From: Clostridiales bacterium
GTDB taxonomy: Bacteria; Bacillota; Clostridia; Lachnospirales; Lachnospiraceae
Assembly: GCA_019418195.1 (NCBI GenBank)
Contig: DYCJ01000170.1
Coordinates: forward strand, 1 to 5,513
Length of the DNA: 5,513 bases
Direction: 5' to 3'
Under the pieces are notes generated by a model. That model was not told where the DNA came from, did no database searches, and saw nothing but the letters and a program-made list of their open reading frames with translations. The translations under genes and the position numbers were made by a program. Below are positions 1 through 5,513 of this stretch, piece after piece (the stretch's first letter is position 1; every line of letters starts with the position of its first letter).

Positions 1-636
1 GGAATCCCGTTCTCCGATCCCACGGCGGAAGGACCGGTGATACAGGCGGCAAACCTGCGGGCATTAAGCGGCGGTGTGACCACTGACAAAGTATTTGAGA
101 CAGTAGAAAGGATCCGGAAAAATTCACAGATTCCCCTCGTGTTTATGACTTATGCCAATGTAGTATTCTCCTACGGAACCGAGCGCTTTGCAAAGAGAAT
201 GAAAGAGACGAGGATGGACGGACTGATCCTTCCGGACGTGCCGTTTGAAGAAAAAGAGGAGTTTGACTCCGTCTGCAGGGAGTACGGTATCGAGCTGATC
301 TCCCTGATCGCTCCCACATCCCATGAGCGGATCCGTATGATCGCAGAGAAAGCGGAAGGATTTGTGTACTGTGTCTCTTCTCTTGGGGTTACGGGCATGA
401 GGAGCGAGATCACCACGGATATCGGCGGGATGGTGCGTCTCGTAAAAGAGACGAAAGATATCCCGTGTGCGGTGGGCTTCGGGATATCGACGCCGCAGCA
501 GGCGGCAGAAATGTGCCGGGATGCTGACGGCGTCATTGTAGGAAGCGCTATTGTAAAACTGTGCGGTGCGAATGGCAGGGCATGTGTTCCTTTCGTAAGA
601 GATTATGTAAGAAAAATGTCAGAGGCAGTGAAATAA
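1..636 (+). CDS. trpA: Tryptophan synthase alpha subunit, 5'-truncated by window edge
   Basis: This is the cytoplasmic alpha subunit, which cleaves indole-3-glycerol phosphate to indole and glyceraldehyde-3-phosphate and passes indole to TrpB in the last step of tryptophan synthesis. The reading frame is open from base 1 (GIPFSDPTAEGPVIQ), so the first about 50 residues lie outside the window; 211 codons are visible, and family members are about 255-270 residues. Visible landmarks are the active-site loop after the catalytic Glu (the Glu itself, E49 in E. coli numbering, falls just before base 1), MTYANVVF, LPDVPFEE, the flexible-loop segment SSLGVTG, and the phosphate-binding segments GFGIS and GSAIV. 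The position matching catalytic Asp60 of the E. coli enzyme is Glu here. It is probably the last gene of a trp operon: the next gene is convergent, 5 bp away, and a terminator follows the stop. An apparent GTG start at 37 is only an internal codon. Confidence 0.96.
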   Translation, partial: GIPFSDPTAEGPVIQAANLRALSGGVTTDKVFETVERIRKNSQIPLVFMTYANVVFSYGTERFAKRMKETRMDGLILPDVPFEEKEEFDSVCREYGIELISLIAPTSHERIRMIAEKAEGFVYCVSSLGVTGMRSEITTDIGGMVRLVKETKDIPCAVGFGISTPQQAAEMCRDADGVIVGSAIVKLCGANGRACVPFVRDYVRKMSEAVK

Positions 637-641
637 CTCAA

Positions 642-3600
642 TTATGCGAGACCTTTTTCTTCCAGCCAGTCGATCAGGAGCGGCTGGCTGTTTTTGCGCC
701 TGCGGGCCATGCGGTGGAACTGCAGGATCGTAAGTCCGGTAAAGATCATTGTCAGTAAAAGCAGCAGGATGACAGAAGTCAGGATACTCCCGCCGCCGCT
801 GATCGTACTGCGGAAAGCATCTACCGTGTAGGTAAAAGGCAGATAAGCATGGATATCAGCGACAAATGCCGGGGAAATCTCCACAGGGTATGTGCCCGCA
901 GAACCTGAAAGCTGGACGACCATGAAGATCAGCATAAGAAAACTTCCGACTTTGCCGAGCGTAATGTTAAAAAAGTACATGATCGATGTAAATGCAACAG
1001 AAGTAAGGCAGGCAAAAAGTATTGTCTTCGTCATTTCTGCGGGATCAAATCCGTCAACTGCATGGAGCAGACAGATCAGAAGCAGCCCCTGGAGCACAGC
1101 AACCGGATACAGTACGGATGCTTTGCTGCCCCACCAGGCGAGACCGGATTTTAGTTTCCCTTTATATCCGGTAAGCGGATACATGAGACAAAAGGCAAGA
1201 CAGCCGACCCAGAGGCCCACTGACATCATATACGGCGCCATGGCGTGACCGTTATTTTCTACTGTTGTGATCATGGTTTCCTTTGTGTTTACAGGGGAGG
1301 CGAACATATCGATCGTTTCTTCACCGGGGGTTGTGCCGCTTATTTCATCTGCGCCCTGTACAAGTCCGCCGGCAAGTGATCCGGCACCGTCTTTTAACAG
1401 GGACATTCCTCTGTCCAGATCATTTGAACCGTTGTAAAGCTGCAATGCACCGTCACAGATCTGTCCGGCACCTTCCGAGAGAAGTGCAGCAGCGTTATTC
1501 AGACTGTCATTATTTTCTGAAAGTGCGTGTGCACCTTCTGCCAGCGTGCCTGCTGCATTAGAAAGTTTTCCGGCACCTGCAGCAAGAGTATCTGTGCCGC
1601 CTGAAAGTTTTGCCGCGCCGTCTCTCAGTTCAGGGCCCTTATCTGCGAGAGATGATATACCGCCGGTATAAGTCCGGAGTCCGCCGTCCAGTTTCATGAT
1701 GCCGTCGGAGAGAGAGACCCCTCCGGAGCAGACGGTGCTGATTCCCTCTGTTACTTCAGTCCCGGCGGTCTGAAGGCTGCCGGAGGCCGATATAAGTGTA
1801 TCGCCGGAGGAAACCAGTGTATCTAGTCCCGTATTGAGACTCCTGATGCCGTCAGCTGCGTCAGGGAAATTCTCAGTCTGTGACTCCAGGGTCGTCAGTG
1901 CATCTGAAACCGATCCGGTACTTTCGGCAAGCTGTCTGGCGTTTTCGTACAATCCTCCGGTAGTTTCCGCCAGCTCACGGATATCATCGGCGGATATGGA
2001 CGGGAGAGAGTCTGCATCGTTTTCAAGAGCGGAAGCAGTCTCCTCGAGCTTTACGGAAGCATCTTCCAGTGTATTATTAAGAGTGTCAAGACCGGAAGAA
2101 GCGGCGGTGTATATCTGCCCGGCTTCCTCTGTATAGCTGCCGGAATCCAGAGCAGGAACTTCCCGGATATTTCCGGCGGAAGACTCCAGAGAACCGATGA
2201 CCTGGCGGATGGAATCAAGTGTATCTTCCGAAACAGAACCATTTTCTTCCAGAAGAAGACACGCTGCTTCCAGAGATGAAGCGGAAGATTCCATGGTCTC
2301 CTTTGAATTTCTGAGCTGTTCGTTGGCGGAGCTGATCTTCTCATTTCCGTCTTCTGTGCAGGAACTGATCAGGGAAGTGCTGTTTTCTGAGGCGGCCATT
2401 ACAGACTCCCCGGCAGATGAGATTTCAGAAGCTGTGCCGGAAAGTATGCCGGATGCAGAGCGCAGGGAATCTGCGGATCCATCCAGTTTATGTGAGGCGT
2501 TACCGATAAGTGAGGCATTTTCAGCAAGTTTTTCTATGCGGTCATACAGATCACCAAGACTGCTGCTTAATCCGGCAGTCCCGCTTTTCAGAGAAAGATC
2601 GCCGTCAGACACAGAAGCATTAAGCTGTGAGATCCCGGAAGAAATCTGATCCAGATTTTCCAGTGCTTTCAGCTGTCCGGCTCCGGCGGCAAGCTGCTGT
2701 GTACCTTCGGCATATTTTGCGGCGCTGTCTGCGAATGTATTGACGGAATTGACATATTGTTTTGTGCCGGTCTGAAGCGTATCCAGTCCAAGGGTAAGAC
2801 TCTTTGATCCTGTTTCAAGATCCAGTGCGCCGTTCAACAGTCCTGATGAGCCTGTATCGAGGGCATCTACACCTCCGGTATATCTCTCTATGCCGCTGTT
2901 TAATGCACTGACACCGGATGTCAGTTCCGGGAGGGATGACACAAGAGCGTCCGTTCCTTCCTTCAGCTGTGCAGCGCCGGTGCCGGCACGGCTGACGCCG
3001 TCTGTGTACTCACGGAGCCCTTTTGTGAATGTACCGGCACCGCCTGAGAATGTCAGAGTGCTGTCGGAGAGTTTTTTTAAGTTTTCAGTGATCGTACGGC
3101 TGCCGTCGGATGCTTCCAGGATACCGGATTCTAATTCCAGCGATCCGTCCGCAGCTTCCGCGACTTTGCTGCCTGCCTGCGCGATCCTGTCAAAGACAAT
3201 ACCGGTGTAAGTTTCCGTGACCTGTGTACTGATTTCGTCACGGATCTGTGTAAGTGCTGTTTCGCTCATCTTAGAGGCAATGTAATTTGTCCCCGGGTTA
3301 GTTTCATAGTCCAGCTGCATTTTCCGGGGACTGTCATCCAGCAGGGTGGCGGCGTTCCCGGAAAAATCTTCCGGAATTGTGATCACCATATACCACGTAC
3401 CGTCTTTCAGTCCTTCCTGCGCTTCTGATCTGTCAACAAAGTGAAAATCCAGGGAATCGTTCTCTTTCAGTGCGTCTGTCAGATCGTCTCCTATACTTAA
3501 GGTGTTTCCCTCGTACTCCACGGGACGGTCTTCATTTACGACTGCAACCGGAAGCTTATCCAGGTTCCCGTACGGGTCCCACATGGATTTCAGAAACAGT

Positions 3601-3692
3601 CCTGCATAAATAAAAGGGATCGCAATTATTGCGATCAGGACAACAATCAGTATTTTATTCTTAAGCAGGCTTTTCCATTCTCTTTTGATCAT
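642..3692 (-). CDS. YhgE/Pip-family membrane protein with xxxLxxG repeat ectodomain
   Basis: This 1016-residue protein has the YhgE/Pip architecture (relatives include Lactococcus Pip and Bacillus YhgE and YueB, both Pip and YueB known as phage receptors). A basic N-terminus (MIKREWKSLLKNK) leads to a membrane helix at about 13-34, then the conserved YhgE N-terminal region (LPVAVVNEDRP, DLTDALK, YMVITIPEDFS, about 47-165). A long extracytoplasmic low-complexity part follows, about 165-810. Heptads of the xxxLxxG type are dense at about 205-345 and 615-785, and the middle is Ser/Ala/Glu-rich and probably coiled-coil. Five further membrane helices lie at about 818-841, 857-878, 888-911, 914-935 and 968-993, with the family's C-terminal block (LSGSAGTYPVEISPAF, LPFTYTVDAFR). 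The C-terminal part resembles ABC-2 permeases, but no ATPase is encoded here. AGAAGGA at 3698-3704, 5 nt before the ATG, supports the start. Substrate is unknown; export or envelope function is inferred. The upstream TetR gene reads in the same direction. Confidence 0.93.
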   Translation of the reverse strand: MIKREWKSLLKNKILIVVLIAIIAIPFIYAGLFLKSMWDPYGNLDKLPVAVVNEDRPVEYEGNTLSIGDDLTDALKENDSLDFHFVDRSEAQEGLKDGTWYMVITIPEDFSGNAATLLDDSPRKMQLDYETNPGTNYIASKMSETALTQIRDEISTQVTETYTGIVFDRIAQAGSKVAEAADGSLELESGILEASDGSRTITENLKKLSDSTLTFSGGAGTFTKGLREYTDGVSRAGTGAAQLKEGTDALVSSLPELTSGVSALNSGIERYTGGVDALDTGSSGLLNGALDLETGSKSLTLGLDTLQTGTKQYVNSVNTFADSAAKYAEGTQQLAAGAGQLKALENLDQISSGISQLNASVSDGDLSLKSGTAGLSSSLGDLYDRIEKLAENASLIGNASHKLDGSADSLRSASGILSGTASEISSAGESVMAASENSTSLISSCTEDGNEKISSANEQLRNSKETMESSASSLEAACLLLEENGSVSEDTLDSIRQVIGSLESSAGNIREVPALDSGSYTEEAGQIYTAASSGLDTLNNTLEDASVKLEETASALENDADSLPSISADDIRELAETTGGLYENARQLAESTGSVSDALTTLESQTENFPDAADGIRSLNTGLDTLVSSGDTLISASGSLQTAGTEVTEGISTVCSGGVSLSDGIMKLDGGLRTYTGGISSLADKGPELRDGAAKLSGGTDTLAAGAGKLSNAAGTLAEGAHALSENNDSLNNAAALLSEGAGQICDGALQLYNGSNDLDRGMSLLKDGAGSLAGGLVQGADEISGTTPGEETIDMFASPVNTKETMITTVENNGHAMAPYMMSVGLWVGCLAFCLMYPLTGYKGKLKSGLAWWGSKASVLYPVAVLQGLLLICLLHAVDGFDPAEMTKTILFACLTSVAFTSIMYFFNITLGKVGSFLMLIFMVVQLSGSAGTYPVEISPAFVADIHAYLPFTYTVDAFRSTISGGGSILTSVILLLLLTMIFTGLTILQFHRMARRRKNSQPLLIDWLEEKGLA
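663..695 (+). terminator. Intrinsic terminator of trpA, inside the 3' end of the convergent gene
   Basis: Bases 663-672 (CAGCCAGTCG) pair with 681-690 (CGGCTGGCTG), giving a 10-bp stem with one G-U wobble and an 8-nt loop, followed directly by TTTTT at 691-695. The wobble is a pair only in plus-strand RNA (it becomes A-C on the minus strand), and no T tract follows the stem on the minus strand. It therefore serves trpA, beginning 27 nt after the trpA stop. The same bases encode the C-terminal QPLLIDWLE of the gene on the other strand. Confidence 0.85.
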
Positions 3693-3701
3693 AATATTCC
3701 T

Positions 3702-3729
3702 TCTTTCTATTTTTTTACCTATAGAAAGA
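3702..3729. repeat. 9-bp inverted repeat between promoter and ribosome binding site of the yhgE-like gene
   Basis: TCTTTCTAT (3702-3710) and ATAGAAAGA (3721-3729) are perfect inverted copies around a 10-bp spacer, 28 bp in total. The left arm overlaps the ribosome binding site (3698-3704) and the right arm overlaps the putative -10 element. Size and symmetry suit an operator for a dimeric repressor. If transcribed from tetR by read-through, it could also fold and partly cover the ribosome binding site. Confidence 0.55.
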
Positions 3730-3754
3730 TAGCATGGAGAATGGTATTTTCATA
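3712..3754 (-). promoter_or_regulatory. Putative promoter/operator of the yhgE-like gene
   Basis: On the plus strand, TTTTTACCT (3712-3720) and ATGGTATTTTCATA (3741-3754) are separated by 20 bp; the same two boxes occur upstream of the tetR gene with nearly equal spacing. Read on the minus strand, a weak -10-like TATCTT (3726-3731) sits between them, which would start transcription near 3719, about 27 nt before the ATG. No convincing -35 is present, which fits a regulated promoter. Which protein binds is inference; the neighbouring TetR-family protein is the obvious candidate. Confidence 0.5.
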
Positions 3755-3811
3755 CAGACAATCCGGGTTCTGTGCCTGAAAACCAGACACAGAACCTGAA
3801 ATGTCTGTATG
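3751..3811 (-). repeat. 61-nt nested inverted repeat forming a long hairpin
   Basis: Outer arms CATACAGACA (3751-3760) and TGTCTGTATG (3802-3811) are perfect over 10 bp; inner arms GGTTCTGTG (3766-3774) and CACAGAACC (3788-3796) are perfect over 9 bp. The 5-nt segments between them are symmetrical. In minus-strand RNA (the sense of tetR and yhgE) three pairs form in the internal segment, and a U-G wobble plus CUG/CAG extend the tip to a 5-nt loop, GUUUU. That gives 26 of 28 positions paired. The plus-strand RNA has more mismatches. It starts 21 nt after the tetR stop codon. Downstream on the minus strand is AAAATACC, not a T tract, so it is not a standard terminator. Confidence 0.8.
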
Positions 3812-3832
3812 TAAGATCCGGGGAAGCGGGAA

Positions 3833-4390
3833 CTATTTCTCCTCGAATCTGCGGATCATTTCTTCTACGGTCCCCTTTTTCAGATGATAGATGCGTTCAA
3901 AAGTAAGGCGGATATCATCTGTAAGGCCGGCCTGCAGCCATGCAGATACAACTCCGAAACTCAGCGCTTTCAGATACTGGACGATAATGCGCCGGTCCCC
4001 GGTGCTGATCTGACGGCCGTCCAGTATGGAGTCCACATACAGGGCTACGACACGCTCACATACCTGCCAGAGATACTGCTCGAAAAGTTCACGGTTTACG
4101 GAGTTGTAGATGTGCAGAAACAAGGATTTTTTCTCGAGCATATAGTCGATGGTAGTTTCAAAAAAATCTTCGATGGTATCAGCGGTCGGATATTTCTGAA
4201 TAATATGTTCGGCTTCTTCTGTTACCATATCTTCAATGAGAGACGGAATATCATGAAAATAATAGTAGAATGTATTCCGGTTGACTCCGCAGTCAGCTAC
4301 AATGTCTTTCACTTTGATCTGGGACAGCGGGCGTTCGCTTAAAAGCTTTATAAATGAAGCTTTGATCGCATTGTATGTAAAGTTCGGCAT
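3833..4390 (-). CDS. TetR/AcrR-family transcriptional regulator
   Basis: This 185-residue protein is a normal length for TetR-family one-component repressors. The DNA-binding domain occupies about residues 1-50: helix 1 AIKASFIKLLSERPLSQI, then the helix-turn-helix VKDIVADCGVNRNTFYYYFHDIPSLIEDM, whose NTFYYYF segment is the classic recognition-helix pattern. Residues about 55-185 form the helical ligand-binding and dimerisation part (YMLEKKSLFLHIY, YLKALSFGVVSAWLQAGL); its ligand cannot be told from the sequence. AAGGAG at 4398-4403, 7 nt before the ATG, fixes the start. The gene lies directly upstream of the YhgE/Pip-type gene in the same direction with a 140-bp gap, and diverges from the AraC-type gene. 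TetR regulators commonly control an adjacent membrane or export gene and themselves; a motif shared by both upstream regions supports that here, but binding is inferred. Confidence 0.93.
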   Translation of the reverse strand: MPNFTYNAIKASFIKLLSERPLSQIKVKDIVADCGVNRNTFYYYFHDIPSLIEDMVTEEAEHIIQKYPTADTIEDFFETTIDYMLEKKSLFLHIYNSVNRELFEQYLWQVCERVVALYVDSILDGRQISTGDRRIIVQYLKALSFGVVSAWLQAGLTDDIRLTFERIYHLKKGTVEEMIRRFEEK

Positions 4391-4426
4391 AGTTATTCTC
4401 CTTTTTGAAGTGTAATAGTTATATTA

Positions 4427-4470
4427 TTTTTACCTTATCATACTTTTCGGTTGTATGGTATTCTTTCATA
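4427..4470 (-). promoter_or_regulatory. Putative promoter/operator of the tetR gene
   Basis: On the minus strand TATGAT (plus-strand positions 4437-4442) is a good -10-like element that would start transcription near 4430, leaving a leader of about 40 nt with AAGGAG. It is bracketed by the same two boxes found upstream of the yhgE-like gene: TTTTTACCT (4427-4435) and ATGGTATTCTTTCATA (4455-4470), 19 bp apart. A clear -35 is missing. The arrangement suits autoregulation; the binding protein is inferred. Confidence 0.55.
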
Positions 4471-4533
4471 TCTTTTTTAGAAATGACGGGATGATTAAGA
4501 ATATGTCTATTTTTCTGGTATGCCCGACCGGAA

Positions 4534-4547
4534 TATGATAATATAAA
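4534..4547 (+). promoter_or_regulatory. -10-like element upstream of the araC-type gene
   Basis: TATGATAAT (4534-4542) runs into TATAAA (4542-4547), an AT-rich stretch 48-61 bp before the start codon at 4595. Either hexamer could act as the -10. No good -35 is found 16-18 bp upstream (candidates such as TTCTGG match poorly), so activation by another factor is possible. It is more than 60 bp from the divergent tetR control boxes. Confidence 0.4.
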
Positions 4548-4594
4548 ATAGGAATCCGATGTAACAGTACTGGTGACAGAAAAGGGGCAGATTT

Positions 4595-5401
4595 ATGAGT
4601 TACAAAAATGAGTGGTTTTTACTAGAAGCGGATGATGATATAGATGAAATTGAACACCGTGAGCCGACGGAAGAATTCCTGTTCTACCGAGCGGTGGCAG
4701 CAGGAGATGTTGATAAGGTCAAACAAAACTGTGAGCAGGGACGGTTTGTGGAGGGGGAGGGGGTCGGTGTCCTCTCAAGGGATCCGGTGGTCAATCTGAA
4801 ATATCATTTTGTGATCACGACAGCGATGATCACACGACTTTGCAGACAGAACGGCATGGAGCTGGAGCAGGCGTTCCGGCTGAGCGATTTTTATATCCAG
4901 AAGCTGGATGATATTCATACCGAAGAAGAAGTTCACAGGCTGCATGATGAGATGGTCATGGATTATACGGAGAAAATGCGTAAGTATTCCCGCAGTGATA
5001 CCAACTCAAAGCATATCAATGCGTGCAAGGAATACATATATTCGCACATTAAAGAGAGGATTACGATAGAGGATCTGGCGGACGAACTGGGTGTATCGTC
5101 CGGATATCTGTCCCGTCTTTTCAAAAAAGAGACAGGGGTATCCGTAAGTGCTTATATACGCAGCCAGAAGATAGATATGGCAAAGAATTTGCTCAGGTTC
5201 AGTGATTATTCCATGATAGAAATTGCAAACAGACTTTCTTTTTCATCTCAGAGTCATTTTATACAGCAGTTCCGCGAAGTGGTCGGAATGACCCCGAAGA
5301 AATACCGCGACGAGTACTATATGGTCCAGTGGGATATTGAATCCGAGTCTCTGCATCCAGACGATGGTGCTGACGGAGCGCCGGATAAACAGAATTCCTG
5401 A
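4595..5401 (+). CDS. AraC-family transcriptional regulator
   Basis: This 268-residue cytoplasmic DNA-binding protein ends in an AraC/XylS domain at about 138-242. The first helix-turn-helix is at about 157-178 (IEDLADELGVSSGYLSRLFKKE), followed by GVSVSAYIRSQKIDMAKNLL and the second at about 206-229 (SMIEIANRLSFSSQSHFIQQF), closing with the family signature GMTPKKYR. The N-terminal half is not an arabinose-binding cupin. It is the helical type with LSRDPVVNLKYHFVITTAMITRLC and LSDFYIQKLDDI, seen in several Firmicutes AraC proteins, including ones near surface-protein genes; its signal is unknown. The tail (DDGADGAPDKQNS) is acidic and probably disordered. AAAGGGG at 4581-4587, 7 nt before the ATG, supports the start. 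It is divergent from tetR and followed at once by its own terminator, so it is probably monocistronic. Its target genes are not evident; the neighbouring pair is possible but unproven. Confidence 0.92.
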   Translation: MSYKNEWFLLEADDDIDEIEHREPTEEFLFYRAVAAGDVDKVKQNCEQGRFVEGEGVGVLSRDPVVNLKYHFVITTAMITRLCRQNGMELEQAFRLSDFYIQKLDDIHTEEEVHRLHDEMVMDYTEKMRKYSRSDTNSKHINACKEYIYSHIKERITIEDLADELGVSSGYLSRLFKKETGVSVSAYIRSQKIDMAKNLLRFSDYSMIEIANRLSFSSQSHFIQQFREVVGMTPKKYRDEYYMVQWDIESESLHPDDGADGAPDKQNS

Positions 5402-5406
5402 AAAAA

Positions 5407-5450
5407 GAACACGGGATACAGTCAGCGTTTTGACCGTATCCTGTGTTTAT
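5407..5450. terminator. Probable bidirectional intrinsic terminator after the araC-type gene
   Basis: ACACGGGATAC (5409-5419) pairs with GTATCCTGTGT (5436-5446), 11 bp with one G-U wobble. After one mismatch, GTCA/TGAC (5421-5424 with 5431-5434) extends the stem to a 6-nt loop. TTTATTT follows on the plus strand. The six A residues at 5401-5406, overlapping the araC stop codon, give a U tract for transcription from the right on the minus strand, so it could stop both directions. Confidence 0.82.
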
Positions 5451-5465
5451 TTGTGATGGCGACGA

Positions 5466-5496
5466 GCCAAAGTCCGGGCTTGCCCGAGACCTTGGC
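5466..5496. repeat. GC-rich palindrome, possible dispersed intergenic repeat
   Basis: GCCAAAGTC (5466-5474) pairs with GACCTTGGC (5488-5496), and inside it CGGGC (5475-5479) pairs with GCCCG (5482-5486) around TT, with a single bulged A at 5487. The one mismatch in the outer stem on the plus strand is a G-U pair in minus-strand RNA, giving 14 pairs. GGCGAC occurs at 5458-5463 and again at 5494-5499. There is no T tract, so it is not a standard terminator. The window ends 17 bp later, and no gene can be seen in 5456-5513. Confidence 0.6.
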
Positions 5497-5513
5497 GACC
5501 GCTTACAATCCCG

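Noticed and set aside
561..758. Plus-strand open frame of 65 codons across the trpA end
   Set aside because: It overlaps trpA and the antisense of the yhgE-like gene, includes the terminator hairpin, and is not protein-like.
892..2649. Several plus-strand open frames of about 90-150 codons (for example 892-1248, 1283-1561, 1834-2136, 2197-2649)
   Set aside because: They lie antisense to the yhgE-like coding sequence, have low-complexity Ser/Arg/Pro-rich translations mirroring its repeats, and show no family resemblance.
1300..3100. Repetitive DNA that might be a CRISPR array or tandem repeat
   Set aside because: The repetition is at the protein level (degenerate xxxLxxG heptads); no exact, regularly spaced DNA repeat with unique spacers is visible.
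642..3692. Calling the large membrane protein a type VII secretion subunit (EsaA/YueB) or a specific drug exporter
   Set aside because: No other secretion or ABC ATPase gene is in the window, and the sequence supports only the broader YhgE/Pip family.
3751..3811. Reading the nested hairpin as an ordinary intrinsic terminator
   Set aside because: Neither strand has a T tract immediately after the stem.
3884..4342. Plus-strand open frame of 152 codons opposite tetR
   Set aside because: The tetR frame on the other strand is a clear protein family with a good ribosome binding site; the antisense translation resembles nothing recognisable.

Overview
The window looks like chromosomal DNA from a Gram-positive gut-type Clostridia, probably Lachnospiraceae. 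This rests on the TrpA signature (SDPTAEGPVIQ), the moderate GC content, strong AAGGAG-like ribosome binding sites, a YhgE/Pip-type membrane protein, and an AraC regulator with a Firmicutes-style non-cupin N-terminus. The genus is not resolved.

Layout: (1) 1-636 (+) is the 3' four-fifths of trpA, the usual last gene of a tryptophan operon. (2) 642-3692 (-) is a 1016-residue YhgE/Pip-family membrane protein that converges on trpA with only 5 bp between stop codons. The intrinsic terminator serving trpA therefore lies inside the 3' end of this coding sequence (663-695). (3) 3693-3832 is a 140-bp intergenic region with promoter-like elements, a 9-bp-arm inverted repeat, and a 61-nt nested hairpin. 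(4) 3833-4390 (-) is a TetR-family repressor reading toward yhgE. (5) 4391-4594 is a divergent promoter region. (6) 4595-5401 (+) is an AraC-family regulator followed by a probable bidirectional terminator (5407-5450). (7) 5456-5513 holds a further GC-rich palindrome and no visible gene.

The likely functional unit is tetR plus yhgE: a repressor next to an export or envelope protein. The best independent support is a two-part motif (TTTTTACCT, then about 20 bp, then ATGGTATT plus TTCATA) found in the same orientation upstream of both tetR and yhgE. This suggests one regulator controls both promoters, possibly TetR itself. The AraC gene is divergent and has its own promoter region and terminator; its link to the pair is only positional. 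The protein families are all known. The least explained parts are the intergenic structures between tetR and yhgE, and the palindrome at the right edge.
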